From positions 143,483 through 207,482 of the forward strand of contig JALSNX010000030.1 of the NCBI GenBank assembly GCA_026986775.1: DNA of 64,000 nt, read 5' to 3'. Position numbers and translations under genes: made by a program. Source of the DNA: Caldifarciminota bacterium (GTDB lineage Bacteria; Hydrothermota; Hydrothermia; UBA1063; CAJXJZ01). The notes below the pieces were generated by a model, which was given only the letters and a program-made list of their open reading frames with translations, was not told the DNA's origin and ran no database searches. Below, piece after piece: positions 37,562-46,858 of the stretch (position 1 is its first letter; every line of letters begins with the position of its first letter).

Positions 37562-40039
37562 TCACTGCTTTTCAGTTTCTTTTCTTTCTTTTATCCCAAA
37601 AAATACAAGTGAAAATATTGAAAGGAGTACAGATAGTATCCCTAATTTATTGTAAAGTGAGGAATCGTAGACAAATTCAAGTGTGTGTTTGCCCGCATCA
37701 GTTACAATGGCCCGCATTATATAGTTCGCCCGATATACTTTTACAGGTTTTCCGTCTATAAAGGCTTTCCATCTTGGATAGTAGTTTTCAGAGTATACAA
37801 GAATGGCTTTCCTGTCCACCGTGTAGTTTACTACAATATGATTGGGCTCCTTTTTGACAAAGGTGAAATTTCCATGAGGTGGAGTTAAGATTGTGGTTGT
37901 GTCCTTGGAAGAATCAATATATGAGATTTCAAGGTTAATATGAGGGTCTTCTTCCAGCACTACCTCAGAATAGGGCTTAAATTCTTTTGAAAGCATGTAT
38001 TTGAGTACACTGTCTTTATGCTGGATTACAGTGTATTTATTCACGAAAAACACACGTGGAACAAAACGCCTGTTTTTAAATATCACATACTGAGTTCTGT
38101 AGTCCCTTGCTATATAAACAGGAACAAAGTGTGTTGTGTCATAAATAAGGTTGTTTATCTGTGAGAGCAGGGAATATACCATGGGGTTTTGCATATACTG
38201 GCTTAAATCCTTTGGGGTGGGTTGTGTTATGATATATTTTACATTGAGAAGGTCAGTAAGATATGGGTATTGCAAAAGGTATGGCACTTCTTGTGGTCTG
38301 AACATGAAGTGATGAGGATTGCCCACATATTCCTGATAGCGCTGAAACTGGTTGCCATGATGACCACCAATAGATTCTATATTGTATAACATCAGGTAAT
38401 TCTCGTCAGTCCTGTAAAATAAAGGAAAAACCCTGTATGTGTCTCTGTCTTTTTCAAGGAATTTGACAACATCGTCTTTAGCATAGACTTTGTCGGGTGA
38501 TGGTAGTGCTTTTATGAATTGATTATCAATCTGGAAAAGGTCAGCATAGGTTATTATACCAAGAACCAGCAGTGTATAAAGTGCATTTTTTGCGTCAAAG
38601 ACCCTGAATATAATATACGTGAATATGAGGATTATCGCACCTGTTCTTAAAAATGAAACAGGAATGTAATGATAGGCCAGAGTTAAAGCCTGATATTTCT
38701 GAGGACTTACATTGAAAAGACCTTTAATCAGTGATATACCCTGACCTTTAAATACACCAAACAGAAGCCATAGTGCTATGAGTCCTCCACCTGAATAAAT
38801 TAGTTTTCTGTAAACCCGAACATTCTCTTTAAGTGCATTTATGTTTTCCAGAGCGAGTGCTCCAAGAGCATAAATAGAAAGAACCACCAGATAAAAACTC
38901 ATAGAGGGCGCCCTGAATTTTTTTATACCGGGAAGTACAGCATAGTATATTTTGTAAATGGGTGTAAAGCCTCCCAGTGCCATGAATGAGAAAAGCAGGA
39001 AAGTGAAAGAAAAGAAAATGGCCTTTCTGTTTTTCCTGAATGCTCCTGATAATACGGATAGAAGAAGCAAAAACAGTGCTATACCACCGGAGTATTCGGA
39101 GTTTATCTTAAAAGGTGCTCTTCCCCAGTAAGAATCCATAAAACTTGAAAACCTTGCGAAGAATGCTGATATGTAGTCTTCCCATGGCATTGACCATGAT
39201 GTGGCGAAATCGTAGCCTCTATTGCCTGCTGCTCTCGGAGAAAATGTGGCTGTGTACTGATATCCGGGATAGAGCTGGATTGCGCCTATTCCAAAAGAAA
39301 CCACAAGTATGATTAAGTACTGTGCTATTAATACAAAAGCGCCTTTAGTGTCTCTGTTTACAAACCCGGCTACTATTTCTAAAAGGTAATAAAAACTCAC
39401 CATCATATAGAGGTAATACATCATCTGTACATGCGGTGCGAGTAACCCGAGGCCCATTACAAACCCCGCAAGGAAAGAATAGTGTATTCTTCTGGTTCTC
39501 GTCCCTTTGAGAACAGCCCACATTACTAAAGGAGCAAGTGCAAAAATGGCAACCTTTGAATCGTGGCCTGAGAACACAAGGGTTACACTGTATCCTGAGA
39601 ACATGTATCCTATGGAAAGAAGCATCCTGAGTTCTCTTTTTAAGTTGAATTCTCCAAGGAATATGTACATAAAAATCCCGGCAAGGAAAGTATGTATGAT
39701 AAACTGCCAGTTCATAACAACATTTGTCGGGAAAATCAGCCTCAAAAACGCCGTTACGTAGAAAATATCTCCATGAAATGCGTCTACAAATGGTATCCCG
39801 GAAAAAAGATAAGGGTCCCACAATGGAAAGTAATGTAATGTTCTGAGCACATGTGCCTCAAAGGCTCTAAAAGCGTATCCAGCTGTTATCTGGTCTGTTG
39901 CGTATACGAGAACGTTGAATGGTATTATTTTTCTAAAGAGTATCAATGTGAGTGCCAGTAACGTACCAGCAAACCACCAGTTTGAAATATTTTTCTGCAT
40001 GTTTACCTTTTTGTTTTCTTTTTTGTTTTTTTCAGCCAT
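37562..40039 (-). CDS. YfhO-family multi-TM membrane protein
   Basis: Many TM segments and C-terminal YPRWKAFIDGKPVKVYRANYIMRAIVTDAGKHTLEFVY. Confidence 0.8.
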   Translation of the reverse strand: MAEKNKKENKKVNMQKNISNWWFAGTLLALTLILFRKIIPFNVLVYATDQITAGYAFRAFEAHVLRTLHYFPLWDPYLFSGIPFVDAFHGDIFYVTAFLRLIFPTNVVMNWQFIIHTFLAGIFMYIFLGEFNLKRELRMLLSIGYMFSGYSVTLVFSGHDSKVAIFALAPLVMWAVLKGTRTRRIHYSFLAGFVMGLGLLAPHVQMMYYLYMMVSFYYLLEIVAGFVNRDTKGAFVLIAQYLIILVVSFGIGAIQLYPGYQYTATFSPRAAGNRGYDFATSWSMPWEDYISAFFARFSSFMDSYWGRAPFKINSEYSGGIALFLLLLSVLSGAFRKNRKAIFFSFTFLLFSFMALGGFTPIYKIYYAVLPGIKKFRAPSMSFYLVVLSIYALGALALENINALKENVRVYRKLIYSGGGLIALWLLFGVFKGQGISLIKGLFNVSPQKYQALTLAYHYIPVSFLRTGAIILIFTYIIFRVFDAKNALYTLLVLGIITYADLFQIDNQFIKALPSPDKVYAKDDVVKFLEKDRDTYRVFPLFYRTDENYLMLYNIESIGGHHGNQFQRYQEYVGNPHHFMFRPQEVPYLLQYPYLTDLLNVKYIITQPTPKDLSQYMQNPMVYSLLSQINNLIYDTTHFVPVYIARDYRTQYVIFKNRRFVPRVFFVNKYTVIQHKDSVLKYMLSKEFKPYSEVVLEEDPHINLEISYIDSSKDTTTILTPPHGNFTFVKKEPNHIVVNYTVDRKAILVYSENYYPRWKAFIDGKPVKVYRANYIMRAIVTDAGKHTLEFVYDSSLYNKLGILSVLLSIFSLVFFGIKERKETEKQ

Positions 40040-41035
40040 TTAAACCTCCTCAATGTAAAGGGAAGGGGTTGCATGGAGAGTAAGTTCAGACCTCTTTCCC
40101 CTTCTTAATCTCATTTCTCCTGCTGCCGCTATCATTGCAGCGTTATCTGTTGTGTATATACGTTCGGGAAAATAGACTTCTACGTTTTTAAGTTCTCGGG
40201 TGCATTTTTGTCGTAAATAAGAGTTGTTTGAAACTCCTCCCACTATGGCCACCCTTTTTGCTCCTGTGTATTCTATGGCACGCTTCATTCTGTCACAGAG
40301 TGCCGATATTGCAGCTTTCTGAAAAGATGCAATAATATCATTTCTGTGTCTGCTAATAAAATCCTCTGATTGTTTCCTGAGATAGTACAGTACTGCGGTT
40401 TTTAAGCCTGAAAAGCTGAAGTTGAACCTGTCATGTCTCGGTACAGGGAACTCCACGAAATTTTCGTTACCTTCTTTTGAGAGTTTGTCTATATGTGGAC
40501 CTCCAGGATAGGGAAGACCAAGCATCTTTGCCACTTTGTCAAAACATTCACCCACTGCATCATCAACAGTCTGGCCTATAACACTGTATTTCAAGAAGTC
40601 CTCCATGTATATTATTTCTGTATGTCCACCTGATACCAGAAGGTATAAAATTGGTGGTTTCAATTCTGGATATGTAAGAAAGATGGAGAAGATGTGTCCT
40701 TCTAAGTGGTTTATGCCCACGAAGGGAATATTTTTTGCCTGAGAGAGACCCTTTGCATACATAAGTCCCACTACAAGTGAACCTACAAGTCCGGGGCCAT
40801 AAGTTACAGCAATCCCCTCTATATCATCAAGAGTGACATTAGCATTAGAAAGGGCCTCATTGACCACTTTGTGGATATTTCTGGAGTGGAGTCTGGATGC
40901 TATCTCCGGTACAACTCCACCGTAAATGCTGTGTTCCATCTGAGAGAGTATTATCTGGGATTTCACCTCGAAATTTTCTCTGACCACAGCGGCAGATGTT
41001 TCATCACATGATGTTTCTATTCCAAGTACGAGCAT
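40040..41035 (-). CDS. tsaD: tRNA N6-threonylcarbamoyladenosine synthase subunit
   Basis: GIETSCDETSAAVV, INHLEGHIFS, YLLVSGGHTE, VGGVSNNSYLR. Confidence 0.95.
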   Translation of the reverse strand: MLVLGIETSCDETSAAVVRENFEVKSQIILSQMEHSIYGGVVPEIASRLHSRNIHKVVNEALSNANVTLDDIEGIAVTYGPGLVGSLVVGLMYAKGLSQAKNIPFVGINHLEGHIFSIFLTYPELKPPILYLLVSGGHTEIIYMEDFLKYSVIGQTVDDAVGECFDKVAKMLGLPYPGGPHIDKLSKEGNENFVEFPVPRHDRFNFSFSGLKTAVLYYLRKQSEDFISRHRNDIIASFQKAAISALCDRMKRAIEYTGAKRVAIVGGVSNNSYLRQKCTRELKNVEVYFPERIYTTDNAAMIAAAGEMRLRRGKRSELTLHATPSLYIEEV

Positions 41036-41036
41036 A

Positions 41037-43097
41037 TTACTTCATTCGTTTTTTCAGTATAAACCATTTCCTTGAAAATTCTACAGGTGTGGCTATACAT
41101 TTTAAGTAGTCCATGGCAGCCTTCTCTGGAATCTCTGATATGCCTCTACGCATATATTCTTCAATTTTATAACCGTTTTTTCTGCGGTACACTGAGTACA
41201 TATAGTAATAGCCAGAGTCTTTAACCATTGTACCTTTAGGAGTATATAACGTCTTAAAGCCCCTTGCGAGTGTAATATATGTTGTTAGTTTGTAGTATGA
41301 AGGTTTGGCCATGTAAATTGGATATGTCCTGTTGGGAGAAAAGAGTGAATCTTCAGTGTAGAATGATGGAATCCTGAAAAGATTTAAGTTACCTTCTTTA
41401 AGTAGAAATCCTTTTACTCTGTAAGAGAGGGTTTCTTTCATGGGTAGAGTTATACTATCAAAGTCGGTATGTTCAAAGTCTAAAAGTTCTGCATTCTGCC
41501 ATATCCTTGCAAGTTCTATTTCCTTTTTCTGCCATACTTCATGAGGCTTTAATGTGGCAAGTTCTCTTTCTTTTATTTCCGCATATCCTTTCATTGTTCT
41601 CGTTTCAGTTACTAAAAGGTCATTTCCATCTATTCTGCATCTTCTTTCTACAATAAAACTTTCCCCTTCAGCGGGTATTTCGGGAAGTACATCCACTCTT
41701 TTTGTCGTGACATTTAAATAGAAAGCACCCTGATATTCGGGTGGTATGTAACCCGGTGGTGTATAGCGATTTCCGGGAAAGAGATATAAAGAGTCATCAA
41801 CAATCACAAATGCACCGTCAAATGCAGCATTACCGGGTTCTCCTGCCATTAGAAAGTAACCATCAAAAGTGCCGCCTATACCAGCAAGTTTTGGAAACTG
41901 TGGATTGTCTTTAGAAAGTATAATACCCAATTTAGCACTATGTCCCTGTTTCTTCAATGCACTGTATATAAGAATGGCTTTATCAAAGATATTTGCATAT
42001 CCATTTTTTAAGACCTCTTTTGGTCTTATAAACTGAAAGTTCTCGGAAAGTAGTGGAGCCTTTACATATTCAATATTGTGCTGTACATAGGCAAAAATCT
42101 TTATGGGGTCTTTTATGGATAGTAGTTCTTCCGGTATATTTGCAAAATTGATTGAAGCATTTAATCTTTCGGCAAGTTTTTCCCATGTACTGGTTATTGT
42201 GAATGCAACTGTTGGCAGGAGAGTTTTATAGGGAGGCATATATCTTTCTCTCTTTAATCCGGGATGATTTACTATTTTCCATGTTAATGTCTGGGTTGTT
42301 CCATCGTTGGAAAGATATGGGTCAGGCACATCTATTCCTCTAAAACTTATTTTGATACGAGAAGGGGCTTTCAGAGTTATGCGTGATTCTGCTGTTGGCT
42401 GAAATTCAGCAAGTGGCAAGACAAAATAAAAGGGATTGGTCTTGCTTATTTTTGGATAATCAATTTCAAAGGAAAAGTCAAGTACATTGCCGATTTTACT
42501 TTCTGGAATGGCAAGTTTCATCTCTTTTATGTGGCTGTAAGCTGGATAGGAAGAGTTTACACTGGCGTCCTCTATTGCATTATCCCTTATATGTGTAATT
42601 TTTCCATCAGGTGATATTGAACGTGCAAAGAGAAGTCGTGCTACAGCAAAATCAGGGTACCAGAATCTGACATTTCCGCCGCTGCTTTCCCCACTTTTTG
42701 TCAGGATTTTTCGTATAATCCGTACCTTTACAGAGTACGTTGAATCTTCATGGAGGTTAATCTTATAGTCAAGGAGAAGATTGACATAGTTTCCAACAAA
42801 ATCTGCTTTCTTTTTAAGAACATTTAAAAGCACCGGGTCTTCTATGTCATCTATGGTTTTCCATGTGTCTCCCTCTCTTATTTTTCCAATATCAATGCTC
42901 GCGACAGAATCAACGGGTAAAATAACGGGCTTTTTTACTCCTTCTTTCTCAAATTTTACCTTTCCTTTCTTTATTTCAAGCACGTGACAGGGTATCTCCT
43001 CCCCGCTTCTTAAATAAATTATGTCGTTGAATACAACTTTTTTGCCTGCATTTAAAACTCCAAAGAGCAATATAGTCATAAAAAGTATCCTTTTCAT
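41037..43097 (-). CDS. DUF3857/transglutaminase-like protein, apparently catalytically dead
   Basis: Same architecture as the neighbouring paralog; NGYANIFDKAILIYSAL replaces NGYGDCTDKSILFSTLL. Confidence 0.7.
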   Translation of the reverse strand: MKRILFMTILLFGVLNAGKKVVFNDIIYLRSGEEIPCHVLEIKKGKVKFEKEGVKKPVILPVDSVASIDIGKIREGDTWKTIDDIEDPVLLNVLKKKADFVGNYVNLLLDYKINLHEDSTYSVKVRIIRKILTKSGESSGGNVRFWYPDFAVARLLFARSISPDGKITHIRDNAIEDASVNSSYPAYSHIKEMKLAIPESKIGNVLDFSFEIDYPKISKTNPFYFVLPLAEFQPTAESRITLKAPSRIKISFRGIDVPDPYLSNDGTTQTLTWKIVNHPGLKRERYMPPYKTLLPTVAFTITSTWEKLAERLNASINFANIPEELLSIKDPIKIFAYVQHNIEYVKAPLLSENFQFIRPKEVLKNGYANIFDKAILIYSALKKQGHSAKLGIILSKDNPQFPKLAGIGGTFDGYFLMAGEPGNAAFDGAFVIVDDSLYLFPGNRYTPPGYIPPEYQGAFYLNVTTKRVDVLPEIPAEGESFIVERRCRIDGNDLLVTETRTMKGYAEIKERELATLKPHEVWQKKEIELARIWQNAELLDFEHTDFDSITLPMKETLSYRVKGFLLKEGNLNLFRIPSFYTEDSLFSPNRTYPIYMAKPSYYKLTTYITLARGFKTLYTPKGTMVKDSGYYYMYSVYRRKNGYKIEEYMRRGISEIPEKAAMDYLKCIATPVEFSRKWFILKKRMK

Positions 43098-45169
43098 TAT
43101 TTACCTCCCTTCTTTTGAAGAACTATTGGAGTGGAAACAAAGTTTTTAAACCTTAAAAGGGCATCTCTGAACCTTTTGTAAGATTTGATAGGAATATATC
43201 TACCAAAGCGTTTGTACGTATCAGTATAAATAATTACATTCGGATTATTTTTATCCTTTTCGTATTTACCCCTTAGAATCCAGAGGTCTGTGGAATCATA
43301 AAACTCTTCCGGTAGTGAGATAATGTCAAAGTTTTGAGGAAGTTCTATTTTGTATGTGTCAACAATCATCTCTGATGTACTGAATCTCAAAGGATATATT
43401 CTTTTGGACAGGGAAACATAATCAAAGGAAAACCTCTCTTTTATTTCTGGTAGATTGAGAAGGAAGAATTTGCCCTCCTTTTCCAGATAAGATGGAATTG
43501 TGGCATAGTAGAGTATATGGAAAGGTTTTGAAATGTCACTTGTGTTTATGAGCCTGAAGGAGTCAAGTGTGGCTCTGGGATTTATTCTGGCAACCATGGA
43601 CATAATTCTCAGTTTTCGTTCATCTTCTCGCACGTAATTCCAGTAATACTTGAGGTTTGATTCATAATCTCCTGTGTAGGATGAATAGAATCTGAGCTTC
43701 ATGATATTATCAGGAGTGATTTTCAGTTTGTAGGAGTATATTCTTGCATAATCTTCTGGAGGTGGCACATCTATGAAATATATGGAATCTTTTTGTGCGC
43801 AAATCGCCCATACCCCATGGTCTGCGCTCCAGAAGTATGGGTACCTGCTCCATCTTCCAGTGGCATCCAGAAATCTGTAAGTACCATCAGGATAAAACAC
43901 CTGTGTAATAGCATGGTTCCCATAGTAAGATGGTATTTCTTTTACCAGCATTGGACCATCATTTGTTCTTATATAAACAGGATATGCTTCAATCCCCACA
44001 GCACCAAGCAGTGTGGAAAAGAGAATAGATTTATCCGTGCAATCTCCATAACCGTTTTTGAGGGTTTCTTCTGCTGGATGCCCGGAGACACCCGAAGCAG
44101 CAGCCCCTTTTATAGAAATATATCTTATATTCTGCTGAACCCAGTAATATATTTGAGCAATGGAATCATCTATGGATTTTGCTCCCTGCACTATGTTTTC
44201 AGCAAGCTTTTTTAGAGTATCTGTGACAACCATTCTTTTTTTCTGAAAATCAGTGTACCAGCTGAAGATATATGACCAGTCTTTCTGGTTTGATCCAACA
44301 AGTCTTGGCACAATATCCATCATGGCAGGCATTAAAGGTTCTCTGGAAAAAGCGGGTATCTTCCATGCTTCAGCATTTATAATCTTTCTGCTATTTTCAG
44401 TTGTTTCTTTAATCTTTATATTAAACGTGTCGGCATTCAGGAGGATTTTCTTGAAGTATGTGGTATCTGGCATAACTATTCTGTAATGAGAGTAATAAAC
44501 AGCATCTTCTCCTCCAAAGTTCCAGTTTATACTGAAAATCTTTTTGTTCCATGGACTGTAAATTTCGTACATTATAGCATATTCAACGATGTCACCAACC
44601 TCTGCCTGTGGTATGGTAAAACTTACTGTATATCCCTTGTCAAAGAACTCAAGGCCCTGTGTGGGTTTTGTTATTTTTACTTCATCTGGTGAAAGGTAGA
44701 TAACCTTTCCGTTTTTCTTGATAGTCCTACCAAGGAGTATTTTAAAGTGTTCGCTTTCAGGTGAATATCCTATTTGCATCTTTGCAAGGTCTTTTGCTTC
44801 AGGTTTCAATATAACTCCTGCAAAATGATATACAAACACTCTCGTTCCATCGTTTTTGAGTCTTATATATCCCTCATCAAGAAGGGTTATCATTTTTTCA
44901 TTTTTAAATGACTTAAGGGCGCTGTCCTTCAATGCAATAAGATGTTCAGGGGTAATTTCTCTGTATCCTTCCTCTTCCAGACGTTCTTTCTGCGTGAACA
45001 TTATTCTACGAATCTCGTCTCTTTTGAGTGTGGTTTTGTCTAATTTGAGTTTTCCCTTTTTATACTCTATTCTATCCGAGGATATTCTCTTTCCGTCTCT
45101 TGTTTCAATTTCCACTCCCTTCAGTGGAAAGGCAACAAGTATAGTCAAAATAAGGGTAAACAACCTCAT
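43097..45169 (-). CDS. DUF3857/transglutaminase-like protein
   Basis: NGYGDCTDKSILFSTLLGAVGIEAYPVYI and GNHAITQVFYPDGTYRFLDAT. Confidence 0.8.
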   Translation of the reverse strand: MRLFTLILTILVAFPLKGVEIETRDGKRISSDRIEYKKGKLKLDKTTLKRDEIRRIMFTQKERLEEEGYREITPEHLIALKDSALKSFKNEKMITLLDEGYIRLKNDGTRVFVYHFAGVILKPEAKDLAKMQIGYSPESEHFKILLGRTIKKNGKVIYLSPDEVKITKPTQGLEFFDKGYTVSFTIPQAEVGDIVEYAIMYEIYSPWNKKIFSINWNFGGEDAVYYSHYRIVMPDTTYFKKILLNADTFNIKIKETTENSRKIINAEAWKIPAFSREPLMPAMMDIVPRLVGSNQKDWSYIFSWYTDFQKKRMVVTDTLKKLAENIVQGAKSIDDSIAQIYYWVQQNIRYISIKGAAASGVSGHPAEETLKNGYGDCTDKSILFSTLLGAVGIEAYPVYIRTNDGPMLVKEIPSYYGNHAITQVFYPDGTYRFLDATGRWSRYPYFWSADHGVWAICAQKDSIYFIDVPPPEDYARIYSYKLKITPDNIMKLRFYSSYTGDYESNLKYYWNYVREDERKLRIMSMVARINPRATLDSFRLINTSDISKPFHILYYATIPSYLEKEGKFFLLNLPEIKERFSFDYVSLSKRIYPLRFSTSEMIVDTYKIELPQNFDIISLPEEFYDSTDLWILRGKYEKDKNNPNVIIYTDTYKRFGRYIPIKSYKRFRDALLRFKNFVSTPIVLQKKGGK

Positions 45170-45257
45170 AAAATCTGCCTCCTTTGTTTTGTGTTTTAAT
45201 ATTTTAACTGCTCATACAGAGTTGTTCAAATGAACTTTTTGCTTTTTTGAGCCCCAC

Positions 45258-45286
45258 TTGAAGCGACATTTTCAAGGCTTTATAAC
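45258..45286 (+). promoter_or_regulatory. promoter for the DUF948-like/YtxH/gap cluster
   Basis: TTGAAG (45258-45263), 17 nt, TATAAC (45281-45286). Confidence 0.6.
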
Positions 45287-45293
45287 TATTATT

Positions 45294-45632
45294 ATGACAT
45301 ATCTGATTATTGCTATTTACGTGGTTTTGCTGATTGCACTGATATTTTTGACAGTGCTGCTCATTCGGCTACTGGCTTTCCTAAAAAAAGCCGAAAAGAC
45401 TCTTTCAGAACTTGATGAAGCCCTCGTTACTCTTAACAGTGACCTTCCTGTAATTATGGAGAATCTCAAGGAAGTGTCTCTGGATGCCAGGGAGACTTCA
45501 AAAATAACAAGAGTTGCCATAAAGAAGGCCAGGGATCAAATATTATGGATGAATATAGCAAAAGAAGCGATACAGATGTTATTATCTTTTAGAAAAAGTA
45601 AAACCAAGAAAGGAGGAAGTAAAGATGAGTGA
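45294..45632 (+). CDS. DUF948-like membrane-anchored coiled-coil protein
   Basis: N-terminal TM then amphipathic helix; start at ATG 45294. Confidence 0.6.
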   Translation: MTYLIIAIYVVLLIALIFLTVLLIRLLAFLKKAEKTLSELDEALVTLNSDLPVIMENLKEVSLDARETSKITRVAIKKARDQILWMNIAKEAIQMLLSFRKSKTKKGGSKDE

Positions 45633-45846
45633 TAGGGATGGAGGATGGACCCTGCTTACTTTTATGGCCGGTATTGTGGTGGGGGCAGCAATGGCACTTA
45701 TGCTTGCTCCTGCACCGGGCGAGGAAACAAGGAAAAAATTAAAAGAAGTAGCGGAAAAAGCAGGTGAATATGCTGCTAAAAAGGCAAAAGAAAAACTGGA
45801 AGAAAAAACAGTAGAGGTAGAGGAAGAACAGGAGGAAGAGGCATGA
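45625..45846 (+). CDS. YtxH-like small protein
   Basis: FMAGIVVGAAMALMLAPAPGEETRKKLKE. Confidence 0.8.
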   Translation: MSDRDGGWTLLTFMAGIVVGAAMALMLAPAPGEETRKKLKEVAEKAGEYAAKKAKEKLEEKTVEVEEEQEEEA

Positions 45847-46844
45847 AGGTTAAAGTGGCCATAAACGGTTTTGGCCGTATAGGCAGACAGATTTTCAAAA
45901 TAGGGTTTGACCACCCCAATCTGGAGTTTGTAGCTGTTAATGACCTGACTGATGCAGAATCTTTAGCCCTGTTATTACAGCGTGACTCTGTTTTCAGAAA
46001 ATATGAAAAAGATGTGAGTGTTGATGGAGATTATATTGTAGTTGATGGACAGAAGATAAAGGTTTTTGCAGAGAAAGACCCAGCAAAAATTCCCTGGGGA
46101 GAAGTGGGTGCACAAATAGTGGTGGAATCCACCGGGCTTTTCCGTTCAAGAGATAAGGCTGCTTTGCATCTTCGGGATACAGTGAAAAAGGTTGTTATAT
46201 CTGCACCTGCCAAGGGGGAGCCGGCCGATGTAACCATTGTTATGGGAGTAAACGACGAAAAATACGACCCTGAAAAGCATCATGTTATATCCAATGCCTC
46301 CTGTACTACCAATGCCTTCGCACATTTAGTTAAGGTGGCTCATGAGCATTTTAAAATAAAAAGAGGTATAATGACTACAATTCATTCATACACCAATGAC
46401 CAGAGGATACTGGACCAGCCTCACAGGGATATTAGAAGAGCGAGGGCAGCCGGTCTTTCCATGATTCCAACAAGTACGGGCGCTGCAAAGGCTATTTTCT
46501 CCATATTCCCTGACCTTAACGGTAAACTATCCGCAATATCCATGCGTGTTCCCACACCAGATGTTTCCATAGTGGATTTTGCAGTTGAAGTAGAAAAGGA
46601 AACCACAGTTGAAGAGGTTAATAAGGTTTACAGAGATTACGCCAATAAATATTTCGGTTATACAGAAGAAAAACTGGTATCAGTTGATTACATAGGTGAT
46701 TCTCATGCAGGTGTCTTTGATGCCACACTCACACAGGTTATTGATGGCACGTTTTTAAAACTCTTTGCATGGTATGATAATGAGTGGGGATATTCAACCA
46801 TGCTTGTTCATTTGCTTGATAAAATAGCATCAATGATGAAGTAA
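45843..46844 (+). CDS. gap: glyceraldehyde-3-phosphate dehydrogenase
   Basis: INGFGRIGRQIFK, SNASCTTN, HSYTNDQ. Confidence 0.95.
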   Translation: MKVKVAINGFGRIGRQIFKIGFDHPNLEFVAVNDLTDAESLALLLQRDSVFRKYEKDVSVDGDYIVVDGQKIKVFAEKDPAKIPWGEVGAQIVVESTGLFRSRDKAALHLRDTVKKVVISAPAKGEPADVTIVMGVNDEKYDPEKHHVISNASCTTNAFAHLVKVAHEHFKIKRGIMTTIHSYTNDQRILDQPHRDIRRARAAGLSMIPTSTGAAKAIFSIFPDLNGKLSAISMRVPTPDVSIVDFAVEVEKETTVEEVNKVYRDYANKYFGYTEEKLVSVDYIGDSHAGVFDATLTQVIDGTFLKLFAWYDNEWGYSTMLVHLLDKIASMMK

Positions 46845-46858
46845 AAAGGAGGTATAGT

